Below, one piece after another: positions 1-13,599 of a stretch of DNA of 30,256 bases; the stretch's first letter is position 1; each line of letters opens with the position of its first letter. The notes beneath the pieces were generated by a model. The model saw only the letters and a list, made by a program, of their open reading frames with translations, did not search any database and was not told where the DNA came from. The position numbers and the translations under genes were made by a program. The stretch is from Zygnema circumcarinatum (Eukaryota; Streptophyta; Zygnematophyceae; Zygnematales; Zygnemataceae). The stretch is from positions 3,895,307 to 3,925,562 of the forward strand of contig CM074808.1 of assembly GCA_037447605.1 (NCBI GenBank), given 5' to 3'.

Positions 1-1121
1 GGGGGGGGGGGGGGGGGGGGGGGAGAGTGTCTAAGGTTGCATTGTTTCCACACTCAGGAAAGGATGTGGCTAAATAAGTTGAGGTGGGTTCTCTTGATGT
101 TGGTATTTGGGGTATAGATCCTGAACCCTTGTGGCCTTGGGGCCTGAGAGGAGGGATAAGGGGGATGGGGGGAGGTAAGAGTGGGAGTGGGAGAGTTGGG
201 TCTTTACGAAAGGTTGTGGGTTTGTTTAGTAAGTGAGGAGACGGAGAGAGAGGGAGACGAGAGGGAGACGAGAGGTGGGAGATTCAGCAGCAGGCAGTGT
301 TCTAAGGAGCGGAGGTCGCTGTAGAGGTGTGTGAGAGAGAGAGAGGGAGAGAGGGAGAGTGAGAAAGGGTGTGCCTGATTATTTTTTTTCTCTTATTTAT
401 ACATTGTAGGGTGAATGACGCCAAATAAGGTTTCATGAAAAAATTCTAGTTTCAGATTTGCCTAGTTTGTATTTGGGCCCCGCCCTCCTTCCCTCCCGCC
501 AGAAGTCAGCCAGTCAGGGCAGGAAATAAGGCAGAATTTCAGCAAAAATTGATGCTTAATCTGCTAGGTGGGGCAGGTTCTCTATTAGGCGCTGAGATTC
601 TTTTCCACGATGACGTAATTTTCAACTTATTTTCCTACGCATTCTGTGTCCCCTTCCTGTTTCTATCGCTTTTTTTTTCCGCAGCATGTGCGTCTCTGAT
701 GTGCTGTTAAGGGATGAGGGTCTGCTGAAGTTATAGCGGCTGTCTTTTTTCCTCTCCCTCTTTTTCTTTTTTTTGTCTTACTTTAGGCGTCATTTTAGCA
801 TTCAAACACTCCACGCTGTGGAATAAGCAAAAAGGAAAAGAAGTGGTAAACATCTTAAGGAATTCACATTGCACGTGAAAGGGGATGTGACACCTACAAT
901 TGACCCACCCACAGATGATGTTTTCAGCGAGGAACTGTACACACAACGTAGAAACTAACCCTCCATAACATTCCAAACAAATATAAACAAAAAATAAAAA
1001 GAAAGGGATAGTCCTAAACACGCCCTAGTCCTTCTAACAAAATTTGGGAAACATAACAGAAATTCCACAATTAAGTGTGCTGTCCCTTTTGAGCGAAGTC
1101 AAGTCTGCAGCTTCAAAGGGT
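1..1121. other. Region without a recognised gene, downstream of pantothenate synthetase
   Basis: The first 23 bases are an uninterrupted G run, followed by G-rich and GA-rich sequence to about 380, then mixed AT-richer sequence. The G run resembles the one beside the N gap at 15247 and may mark a contig edge or sequencing artefact. I see no conserved coding sequence on either strand. The part next to 1122 must include the 3' UTR of the minus-strand pantothenate synthetase gene, but I found no clear AATAAA signal on that strand. Confidence 0.5.
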
Positions 1122-3758
<2,637 letters not shown>

Positions 3759-4483
3759 GGGCGGGCTCTGGAGCTTGCGGGCTGCACGGGGGTTTAGGGT
3801 TTAGGGTTTAGGGTATTAGGTTTTTGGGGTTTGGTGGGTTTGGCAGGGAATTCGAGGGAGGGTGGCGAGGGTGGTTCTTTGGATGGCCGTTGAACGGGAT
3901 GTTAAACTGGCGGTCCTTTCCTTTGTAGCATGGAAAGGGGCAGTTCCGGCTTCACAGGGACTCTCTTCTTTCTTTGCCTTCTCTGACAGAGCAATCCGAG
4001 ATCTCTTCAATCCTTGAATTTTTTTTTTTTTTTTCCTTATCTCTTACGTTTCTTTCTTATTTTTTCGCAATTCAAGTGTATGGTCGCCAAAAGAGGCTGA
4101 AAATGTCAATCAAGCAAGCAAGGAAACAAACAGACAACAAACCGAACAGGAATGGAACATGGAGACAAAACAAAAATAAAAATTTAAAGAATCAGCGTTG
4201 GATCGCAATATTTAAGTGAACTCTTATTGCACTAACGAGCCCTCCCTTTGCCTTTAAACCGCCGACTCCTCCCTCCCTCCCATTCAAGGAGGGAGCGACG
4301 AATAAATAAGATCTCGCCTTCCCCACTTCGCCCCCGTAACATGCTGAACCCTAATTATGCCCAAAGCTTTACTGAACTTTTCAACACTCTCCCATGTTAA
4401 ACAAACTTTATGCCTAATACTACAACCACTAAAAGAAAAACGAAGAGCCACAGAGAGAGAGAGGGAGGGGGAGATAGAGCGAG

Positions 4484-4562
<79 letters not shown>

Positions 4563-4607
4563 AAGCGAGAGAGAGAGGTGTCCTAACTCCTTTCCGATTC
4601 ACCCCAC
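3759..4607. promoter_or_regulatory. Upstream region of PANC and 3' region of the LRR receptor kinase gene
   Basis: Both flanking genes are on the minus strand, so this stretch holds the kinase 3' UTR (right part) and the PANC promoter (left part). Three to four TTTAGGG copies at about 3789-3815 lie just upstream of the PANC start, in the opposite orientation to the intron array. On the sense strand they read AAACCCTA, the telo-box sequence of many plant promoters. A poly-T run lies at 4020-4035. I see no additional gene. Confidence 0.5.
4452..4580. repeat. (GA)n microsatellite in the LRR receptor kinase 3' UTR
   Basis: A near-perfect GA dinucleotide tract spans about 4485-4559 with imperfect GA sequence on both sides. 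It begins about 30 bp after the stop codon of the minus-strand kinase, whose transcript would therefore carry a long CT run in its 3' UTR. Confidence 0.85.
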
Positions 4608-7600
4608 TCAATGCACCACCTTCTCCACCTTCTCCTCTCCCACCTCCCCCATGTGATCGCTCGTGAACAAGTCCAAATTCTCCAACAAGTGCACCACTTG
4701 AGCCATGGTCGGCCGGTCGGTCGGCTTCCTCGATGTGCACATGAGCCCAATCTTGAGCGCCCCCAAAAGTTGACCCTTCTCGTGTTCCGCCAACTTCAGG
4801 TTCGGATCCACCGCATCCATCGCCGCTCTCTTGATCCACAACAGACTGACCCAAGCGGCCAATCCGGACTCGCCAATTGTCTTGTCTGTTGGGCGCCTAC
4901 CTGTGAGCACTTGGAGGATCACAACTCCAAAAGCGTAAACATCACTTTTGGGAGTTAACCTCTTTTTGAGAACATACTCCGGAGCAAGGTAACCGACCGT
5001 TCCTGAAACCGCTGTTGACATGTGGGTTTTGGTGTCAATGTCGAGCTCCTTAGCAAGCCCAAAATCTGCAATTCTGGGCTCCATTTCACTCTCAAGCAGA
5101 ATGTTGGCGGGTTTAATGTCGCGATGAATGACGGCTGGTTGACAGTCGTGATGAAGATATTTGAATCCGCGGGCAGCTCCAACAAGCACATAGTGCCGCA
5201 TTTGCCAGTCCGAAAAAACTTTCTTCTGCCCGGTGAGGTAGCTGTCGAGGTCTCCTCCAGAAACAAACTCATAGATGAGAAGGGCCTCTTTTCTGCTGAT
5301 ATAGCTGCCAATCAGAGTCACCAGATTCCGGTGCCGCAGCTGCCCCAAAGTTTTTGTCTCTGCCCGAAGCTCCTTCAGGCCCTGCCCGCTGCCCGCTGCC
5401 AAACGTTTGATCGCCACTTCCAATTGGCCGTCTCCTATGGTCGCTCTGTGGAACAGAACGGAACAGAAACAGGACATGGAGCAACACTCCCAGTTAGCTT
5501 CCGAAAAGAAAAAGTTGAAGTGGAGCCCCAAAAAGGTCCTGAAGTCCTTTCAAATAAATAAATAAATTACCCAATGACAAATGAATTTTAGAACACTGAA
5601 TCAGAGTGGGAGTTATCCTGTCTGAAGCCGCCCTCATATAGAAGCCCAAAATTCATACAAACTTGACCTCTGCACCTATTAAGCATGAAGCCCCTTCACT
5701 GCCTCATGCAACACAGATCAAAACCTTGCAAGCTCACAGAACTTTGAAACAGTTTAAACTATGAAAAAGATTCACTGTTGTACTGTGAACGTACCGGTAA
5801 ACCGAGCCGAACCCACCGACTCCCAACAGATTTGCATCGCTGAAGTTACCCGTTGCTTCCAAAATCGTTCGATAAGTCAAGGGGAATCCAATCTTGTGAT
5901 ATAAAACGAGCTCTCCCCCGTCCGGCCCATACTTCCGTATATGCCGGATCACGAAAAATGCAATGGCCAATAGGAAAATTCCACAGACCGCGCTTCCAAT
6001 AGCGATTCCCACAATTGCAGCTGTTGACAGATTATGTGACGTGGGGCAGGAGGACAAGGGAAACCCACAAAGGGCAGAATTGTTCACATATGAGCTGCTC
6101 AAAAAATCCGTTAAATTTCCACCGGGCAGATGCCCAGACAAAAGATTGCTTGAAACGTTCAAAAATTCCAAATTTCTGAGACCAGCGAGTTCTGGGGGAA
6201 GAGTGCCGTTGAACTCGTTGTTGGAAATATCAAGGACCAAAAGGTTTGTCAGGTTGCCCAACTCGGCGGGCAGCTGCCCTGAAAGAGAATTTTCCTCGAG
6301 TTGAAGGTACTGCAAGCTCGTCAAATTGCCGATGGAGTTGGGGAGTGAGCCGGAGAGAGAGTTTGAGCTCAGATCAAGTGCTCTTAAATTTTGCAGCTGC
6401 CCGAGAAGAGGGGGGATGCCACCTGTCAGACTGTTCCTGGAGAGGTTTAAAGTGAACAAAGCAGAGTCGGATGAGAAGTTTGTCGGAAGACTTCCCCCAA
6501 AAAAGTTGTTTTCCAAGGACACCACCTTCAAACTTTTCATCTGCCCCAGCGTTTCGGGCAGCGTGCCATTCAACGAATTCTCGCCGAGATAGACGTTATT
6601 GAGATAAGAAAGAGCACTGCTTCCTGCAGAGATTGGACCCGTTAACTGATTTGTCCTTAAATCTAAAGTTCGAAGGCTCGAACTGTTCAAGAGGGAAGGC
6701 GGAATTACTCCACTGAGCTTGTTATTGCTTATTCGAAGGTACGCGAGTTTCGTATAGTTTCCGAACTCCGTCGGAATCTCTCCTTCTAAGAAATTATTGG
6801 AAAGGTCAACATTGACAATACTTTTACGGGGAAGGAAATTGGAGGGAATTTGGCCTGAGAGAGAGTTCCCTGAAGCGTTGAAGGTGGTAAAGCCCGGCGA
6901 CTTCTGTCCAAATGCGGGAATACTTCCGTTGAACTGATTGTTCTGCAGCTCAACATCCTCCAGATATCCCAACTTAAGCATGCTTGGAATGGGCCCACTA
7001 AACTGATTATCAGAAATGAACACGCTCTTTAAGCTAATCGATCCGTTGAATATTCTCGGTCGTAACTGTCCAGAAAGCTGATTTGAAGCGAGGTTCAATT
7101 CCAAAGGGGCCCCAGCACTTGAGCAACAATCTGCCAAACTTGCAGGGATGTTTCCTGTCAAATCATTGAAACTGAGGTCCAGAACTGAAAGAGAATTGAG
7201 CCCTGCGAAATCCACATTTATGGTTCCATTCAACGAATTAGAAGAAAGAGATAACAGCTCCAAGTAAGGGTAGTCAGAGAACTTCGGAACGGGTCCCTCC
7301 AACTTGTTGCCCGAAAGGTCGAGCGATGTCAGATTTCCCATAGAAGTTCCATACTGCGCCGGGATGATACCTGAGAACATGTTGTTGCTCAGAACAACAT
7401 TCGTCAAGAGCGACGGATTCACAAATTCAGGAAGGCTTCCAGTGAACTGGTTATAGGATAAATCGACGGATACGAGGGAGTTTAAGGTGCTAAACACTGT
7501 CGAAATTGGGCCCGTCAGATTGGTATTGCCAAGCCAGAAAAGCTGAAGATTCACAAGCTTCGAAAACTCCGCTGGAACTGAACCCGACAATGTGTTCTCA

Positions 7601-8550
7601 CTCAGAACTAGATTGGTCAGTCCAGTGCATTTGCTAAGCTCTGCGGGAATCGGTCCTTCAAAATTTGAAGAAAAGAGGGCCAAAGCGGAGAGTTTTGTGA
7701 GGTTGCCCAACTCGGTGGGCATCATAATGTTCCCGAAATCGGTATATGAGAGAGCGAGGACCGAAAGGTTGCTTAGTTTAGTGACTGAAAAGAGGAAATC
7801 TGCGGACCCCTGCAGCCTGTTTCCTGAGAGCCTCAAATCCTCCAAATGCGAGAGACTTGCAATAGATAGGGGAAGAACGCCTGTGAGATTGTTGTATCCC
7901 AAATTCAGCGTCGTCAACTTTGTCAGGTTCGCGACAGTCTCCGGAATGAACCCATTTAAGAGGTTACCTTCCAGATTCAAGCTTTCCAGGCTCGACAAAT
8001 TCCCAATATATTCCGGGATGCTGCCATTGAAAGAGTTTCCTGAAAGGTCGAGCGTTTTGAGCTGGTCTAGCAATAGCAACTCTACAGAAATAGGGCCTTC
8101 AAGACCGAAATCTGTAAGCTCCAGCATAGTCACTCTCCCTTTCGTGCAAGTCACCCCTGACCAAAGACATAAGTCCGAGACTGTAGAAGCAGTCCAATCC
8201 AAATACTCATCAGGATCCACCAAACTCTCCTTAAACTTTAACAGAGCGTTGGCATCTGCAACAGCTGCTGTAGTAGCAAGAATCCTCCTTATTCCTTCTT
8301 CTCCTGCAGAGTCGCTGGTCTCTCTCCCTCTCCCTCTCCCTCTCCCTCTCTCACTCCCTCCTCCTCCTAACTCCCTCTCCATCTTCTGGACCTCCCAACG
8401 CGCCCTCCCGCGCTCTCCCCCTTTCCTGCAACGACCTCCTCTCTCCCCTCCTCCGCCATGGCTGACTCTCCTCCCATCCGCCTGAGTGAGACCAGAAACG
8501 CAAATAATAGCAAGCAATGCTACAACAACCAGGACTGTCCTGCCTGACAT
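4608..8550 (-). CDS. LRR receptor-like protein kinase (large ectodomain, RD kinase), 2 exons
   Basis: Exon 1 is 5795-8550 and exon 2 is 4608-5445. The 349-bp intron splits codon Arg919 (CG|A) inside the glycine-rich loop region, giving 1197 residues. Order: signal peptide (about 1-25), an unusual Gly/Arg/Glu-rich stretch (about 27-96), an LRRNT-type cap starting ADANALLKFKESL, about 27 leucine-rich repeats of the LxxLxLxxNxLxGxIP type (about 140-815), a Cys pair (ALCGFPLSSC), a transmembrane helix (about 845-868), then a Ser/Thr kinase. Kinase residues: GVGGFG 910-915, VAIK Lys932, HRD 1026-1028 (RD type), DFG 1046-1048, APEY after the activation loop. The juxtamembrane TILEATGNFSDANLLG and kinase resemble the LRR-X group (BRI1/PSKR/EMS1), but this placement is tentative and the ligand is unknown. 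It is divergent from the U-box gene at 10006. Confidence 0.93.
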
Positions 8551-9030
8551 TATACGTCTGTTCTAGAGAGATATGGAACGAACGAGACAGAGAGAGAGAG
8601 AAAGAGAGAGAGAGAGAGGGGAGGGAGAAAAAGAAGGGCGGTGAAGCGGCAACCAACCCTAAGCTCGAAGGCGCACCACAACTACTCCAGAAATCTCTAG
8701 AATGAAACAGAAGCCTTCAACCAACGCCTCTATATTCCGATATACTGTGCAGAAATTTTCCAAAAGCACCGTGTATTACCAACCAGAACTGCTCCTGCAC
8801 TTTCACTTCCTCCCAAATGTCGCCTGCTTTGCTACATCCACCAAAACAGGCCTTACCGTAAACTCATGCACGAATGCAATAAACTGCACTCTTCACCTTT
8901 CCTAAACCTCAATCAAATAACGCAAATAATTTTCCTGCAGGCCGACCCCCATGGCCTGCTCCTCTCCCTCCCTCCCCTTCTCGCCAACCTCCCCCCAGTC
9001 AAACCCTACTTGGACCTGCCTTCCTGCAGG

Positions 9031-9146
9031 CGTCACGTGACAGGCCGTGACGTAACATGGCGCCAAAGGAAGTACGGTACCGTCGAGGACCGTGTCATGT
9101 AATATGGCGTGACGTTTCGTGACGTGACGCCGCCGGCGTTGACGGC
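9031..9146. promoter_or_regulatory. Cluster of TGACG (bZIP/TGA-type) and G-box motifs
   Basis: The stretch contains CGTCACGTGAC at 9031, GTGACGTAACATGGCG near 9047, a related GTCATGTAATATGGCGTGACG about 45 bp later, and CGTGACGTGACGCCG near 9119. At least five TGACG cores lie within 115 bp, including two diverged copies of one module. In plants TGACG and CACGTG are bound by bZIP factors; binding here is inferred. Confidence 0.4.
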
Positions 9147-9390
9147 GGAGATCTCGAAACTGTGCCGGCCGGCAGAATTTTGGCGCCGCCGCCGGCGCCG
9201 CAGTCGGTGGATGTACAGACCAATCAGAGGGACCCCGAGAGTGGCGGGGGGGTGGACACGTGGAAAAGCGATGAGCTGGTGTGTACGAATTGCTCGGTGG
9301 CACGTGGTATCCCGTGGATCTCGGACGGTGGACGCCGAGGCGACAGGGCTTTTGGCGCGCAGCTAATCAATGGGGAAAGGGGGCGGCTCC

Positions 9391-9413
9391 CAGTTGATCC
9401 ATGTGATCAACTG
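9391..9413. promoter_or_regulatory. Perfect 9-bp inverted repeat (dyad)
   Basis: CAGTTGATC and GATCAACTG are exact reverse complements separated by five bases (CATGT). In a region otherwise without symmetry of this size, it could be a binding site for a dimeric regulator of either flanking gene, or a short hairpin. Confidence 0.4.
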
Positions 9414-9699
9414 ATCTTGAGTTGAACCGTGTGGTTATCGCGGAAGAGGAGGAGGATCCACTCTGCCGGTCGGCCGTTGCGGAGCCGGCGAGGCTGGCTG
9501 GTCGCGACGGGCAGACAAAAAAACGTTTTTTCGTTCTGACTGAAACAATGTAAAATGTTTTCCTTTCTCAAAATTAGGTGCTTTCGGGTTGGGATGGAAA
9601 AAAAAAGTTAGAAAATAATTGCAACTTCGATCTTTATCCGGTTGGAAAGACGCCTATAAAGTTCCAAACCCTAAGAATGGCTTCGAGGGGATGGGGCTG

Positions 9700-9840
9700 G
9701 CGCGTGCAAGCATGGCATGGGGGGGCATGGCGGCATGCATGCATGCATGCACATGCCCTGCCATGGCGGCATGCGAATGCCAGTGATTGGCCATGGCCAT
9801 GGCCATGCGCAAGCGTGCCATGGCATGCATGAGGACCGCA
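9700..9840. repeat. ATGC/CATGGC palindrome-rich block with RY-type motifs
   Basis: Repeated GCATGC, CATGCATG, CCATGG and GGCATGGC words dominate about 140 bp. CATGCATGCATGCATGC forms a self-complementary tetranucleotide run near 9734, and GCCATGGCCATGGCCATG lies near 9789. CATGCA is the plant RY element (B3-domain factors). The block could also be a simple tetranucleotide expansion. It lies about 170-300 bp upstream of the U-box start codon. Confidence 0.5.
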
Positions 9841-10005
9841 TGAGCTTGAAAGTCGAATGCCATGTCGCCATGGCTTGAAGCTTGCTTGCAGGAATGCGGT
9901 ACTTTATGTGGCGAGGTGACGATTAAGGTTTGGAGAGTATCTTTCTGGTTGTAATATCGTCTGGTTCAGGTCAGTTTTTAATTAATTTGTTTATTCCTTG
10001 AAACC

Positions 10006-12560
10006 ATGTTGAAGAAGCTGAAGTTTCCGAAGTGGAATGGGAAGGAGAAGCGAGGAGGAGCACAGGGGGTCGACATCAATGTGTCGCAGAGGAGGCTGCT
10101 CGACAGCCAGACCGGCGTCGGATACTCTATGGGGACTTCAAACTATTCGGATCTCATTACCAATGCAAACCCCTCCTCTTCCAGCATCAATCCCATCAGC
10201 TGCAGCACTGACCTCCAGCACCCCTCACCCTTCCAGGATAGAGAAGACGACGAAGAAGCAGGAGGAGGAGCGAGAGGAGGGGAGGGAGGAGGAAGGGAGG
10301 AAGGAGGGGAAGGGGAAGGGGTATTGGAGGGAGAAGGTAGAGATGAGGAAGGAGGAGGAGAAGGAGTAGTAGAGAATCCAACAAAGCCCCCTAGTCCAGC
10401 TGGCGCCCTTTATACTGAAATACGGCTCATAGAGCATGCGAGAGAGTGGGAGGCAACGGGAGCGAAAAGTGTACCTCCTGACTTTATATGTCCTCTCTCT
10501 CTGGATATTATGGTAGACCCTGTGGTAATAGCCTCCGGGCAGACATATGAGCGCGCATACATTGAGAGATGGCTTGCAGGAGGCCACAAAACTTGCCCTA
10601 AAACAAACCAAGAGCTTCCCCATACGAATGTGGTCCCAAATGAAGCTGCCAAAGCGGTAATAAGGGAGTGGTGTGCCACACACGGTGTCGTGCTTCCCGA
10701 AACGGTGGATGTGAGAGAGGAAGCGGTAGCAAGAGCGGTAGCGGCGAGGAGGAGTGAGAGAGATGAATTGGGAGAGCATATGCAAGGAGGGGGGTATGGT
10801 GGGGGCCTGCTGGCAAGGAGGAACCAGTACAGGGGACTCAGAGTGGAGGGCTTTAGGAGGCAAATGGAAAGACAGGCGGTGGTCCTTTTTGGGGGTTCAG
10901 TGGAATCTTCTGCTACTTCATCTCCAATCACTCCCGCTGTAGTAGTTGCGGCGGTGTTGGAAAGTGGGGGAGAATTGGGGCGGCAGAGCAGTTCAGATGG
11001 GAGAGCGGTATCAGAGAGAGGAGAGGGAGAGGCAGCAGGAGGGAGAGACGAGGGAGATATGGAGGAGAATTTGACCACCACAACAACGGAGTTGTTAGCT
11101 AATAGGACAACGGATTTGATGACATCCACAACAGATTTGAGTGAATGTAACTTCACTGGAATGTCACTCTGCAGTGACAATTTACCCCTTACGACAACGT
11201 CTATGTCTATTCAGGGAGTTGCAATTGATGAAGGGGAGGAATCCAGTCGGAGGAAGAGAAGATCAAATAGAAATAAAGAAGAACCTGTGAACCATCAGGA
11301 AATTAGGAATCTTTTGCATGGTGCTCAATCAGAGTCAGAGCCAGTGAGGAGACGCTCTACTGAGGGACTACGTCGAATTTCTAAAATCTCTCGCATTTCA
11401 CGTATTGTTTTAGCCGAAATGGGAGCGATTCCAATCTTAGTGGACCTGCTGGATTCAGTAGATGAAGAGACCGCAGAGTATGCAGTAACTTCCTTAGTGA
11501 ATTTATCCCTTGAAACTGAATTGAGGCGGCAGATTGCTGGAGGGGGAGCGGTTATTCCGCTTGTTCGGCTCCTTGAATCGGCAGAGTCGCTCGTATTGAG
11601 AGAGAACGCGCTAAGTACTTTGTGCAACCTCAGTTCAGTCGAGCCCTTCCGAGAAGAGCTTAGTTCCGCCGGTTTAATACCACTCCTTCTCGATATTTTG
11701 GGAGCGGACGAGACCTTTTCAGTCCGGCAAGAAGCATCCATGGCTCTCTTCAATCTTGCCCTAAATGCCGAATGTCGTGCAGCTGTCGTTTCTGCAGGAG
11801 GAGTTGAACTTGTTTTGGAGCTTATGGGAGAGGACGATGGTGAACTGGAGGAGGATTTGGTGATGCTTTTATGTGCTTTGTTGAGGTCTCCTTTAGGGCG
11901 AAGTAAGGTTCAGCTTTTGGAAGGAGTTCCTGTGTTGGCTTCTATAGCAGAGGGAGGCTCTGAGGGGGCTCAGACTCACGCAGTAGCAGCTCTCCTATTG
12001 GTGGCTTCTGGAAGTGAGATGGGGCGGGAGATGGTGCGGAACGAGATCACTATTCCATCCCTTGTTGCCATTTCAGAAGGAGGGACTGCAAGGGGGAAAT
12101 CCAAGGTGTGAGCGCGGCCTCTCTCTCTCTCTCGCTCTCCCTCTCTCTCCCTCTCTCTCCCTCTCTCTCTCCCTCTCTCTCCCTCTCTCTCTCTTTCTCC
12201 CTCTCTCTCCCTCTCCCTCTCCCTTTCTCTCTCCCTCTCTCGTTCTCTCGTTGGCTTCTATTTTAAACTAGGTCTGCTAGGTTGCTAGGAGTAGTCCCTA
12301 TTGACTTTTCGCGTGTGTTTCCTGTTTACTCTTTCTTTCTTCACACTTATAGGCTGTTGGTTTTCCCAGTTTTAGAGTTTCATCATTTTTATTTTATGAG
12401 TGTTTCGGGTTGTTAGGGCTCGTATATTTTTGGCTTTTACCGGTTTCAGGGGCTTGTCTAACGCTGTTCTCCTTGACCTGTTCCATTGCCGGCTGCGCCT
12501 TCTTCCTCTCTCCCTCCATTGCAGGCATTGGCGCTCCTTCAATTGATGCGGCGAAAGTAG
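10006..12560 (+). CDS. Plant U-box E3 ubiquitin ligase with ARM repeats (PUB-ARM), 2 exons
   Basis: Exon 1 is 10006-12105 and exon 2 is 12525-12560, giving 711 residues. It is a predicted cytosolic RING-like E3 ligase that recruits an E2 through the U-box and substrates through ARM repeats. The U-box spans about 157-230 (DFICPLSLDIMVDPVVIASG, then TYERAYIERWL and HKTCPKTNQELPHTNVVPN), very close to the PUB12/13/14 type. ARM repeats span about 430-700, with GAIPILVDLL, GAVIPLVRLLES and AGLIPLLLDIL. Before the U-box lies an acidic Gly/Glu/Arg low-complexity stretch (about 85-125). The usual UND domain is not recognisable. Reading straight through exon 1 would stop at 12111 just after GTARGKSK. 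Splicing AAG|GTGTGA to TTGCAG|GCATTG adds ALALLQLMRRK, restoring the usual last ARM helix (compare GTxRGKxKAxxLL in PUBs). Confidence 0.92.
12106..12524 (+). repeat. Intron 1 of the U-box gene with a (CT)n tract at the donor
   Basis: A CTCTCT/CCCTCT tract (about 12119-12250) begins only about a dozen bases after the 5' splice site. The remainder is T-rich and ends CTCCATTGCAG. No coding content. Confidence 0.75.
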
Positions 12561-13599
12561 TTCATTTTCCTTACTACTAAATTGATTATTTGTTTTCTTT
12601 ATGATAAGGTTGGTACTCCTTCATGCATTGAATGGAAAATTGCAGATAAGGGGGGGCAGGTTCTTCCTCGTCGTAGGAATAACCGCAACTCTGAAGCCTC
12701 CGAGCCCTTTTGAACTTTTAATAAACCATTAAGTCTTTTGATTTACTGCGACGTAAATCAAATTTTATTTTCGAATTTGGGGCATATAGTGGAGAATTGG
12801 GTCGATTAGAATAAGCCGTACAGTGGCAGCCAACAGGTAACGCGATCTCTGTGCTATTCAGTTGATGTTGTCAGTTGATGTTGTCAGACGTTCCATGCAA
12901 CTGAAAATCCGTGAAAGATTGCTCGAGTTTGATTGATTGAGATGTGCTGTGTTTGTAAAGTTTAGAAAATGTTGAATTGAACTTTGGAAGCAACGTGCAG
13001 AGAAAGTGTGTTGCTGTGAGCAATTCCGTCATGAGGGCAATGTTGTCTGTTGTTTAACATCAGCTTTTTGTGGAGTTTTTCATTCAACTGCATTGTTGTT
13101 TTGGACGTACAGTGCACTGTTCACATTGCATTAGTACGGGCCCCGCTAATGGTGAAGTCCTCTTTCATTCATGGTCTCATGGTGTGGACAAGCCCAACCA
13201 TGCAGCCACGAATTGGTGTGCGCCAGAACTTTTACAACAAAGACAATGTTCTGTGCATGAATTTGTAGTGTGGGTTTGTGCGGCCTCAGTTTCATTCTCT
13301 TCATACTTACAATTGTGCCTCGAATAGAACACAAAGTGGTACATTGGATAATGTTGAATTTGTATAATGAAATGAGAGCTCTAAAGGTCGTGCACAGGAG
13401 TCGTAGCACCATCGCTCGTTGCATGGATTGCGTGGAAACGCGTGTTAAACAAACGTCTCCTGTCGTCTTTCGTTCGAGGAATTCCAGATGAACGCTGCAG
13501 ATTGTGCCACGTGCGTACCTTAATCGACGGCTTGCAGCACTCCGTACAAAAGGATTTCCCACCGCTCAGCAAAGACCTCGCGCAGTGGAAATAATCTAA
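12561..13599. other. 3' region of the U-box gene and intergenic DNA
   Basis: AT-moderate sequence with no recognisable coding exon. It includes a tandem pair of CAGTTGATGTTGT at about 12859-12886. The open frames around 13050-13560 have no family resemblance. Confidence 0.45.
12720..12725 (+). terminator. Candidate poly(A) signal of the U-box gene
   Basis: AATAAA in an AT-rich context, 160 bp after the stop codon. Confidence 0.45.

Larger units (their letters stand above)
8551..10005. promoter_or_regulatory. Shared divergent promoter region between the LRR kinase and the U-box gene
   Basis: About 1.45 kb separates the two divergent start codons. The kinase leader holds a GA run at about 8585-8632 (CT on its sense strand). 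Further right lie a cluster of TGACG/CACGTG motifs (9031-9146), two E2F-like TTTGGCGC sites (about 9179 and 9351), a perfect 9-bp dyad (9391-9413) and an ATGC palindrome-rich block (about 9700-9840). I recognise no gene here; the open frames in this interval have no family resemblance. Motif functions are inferred from known plant elements only. Confidence 0.5.

Noticed and set aside
730-745. TTATAGCGGCTG matching the terminus of the inverted element, possible third copy
   Set aside because: The match stops after about ten bases; no further homology to the element follows.
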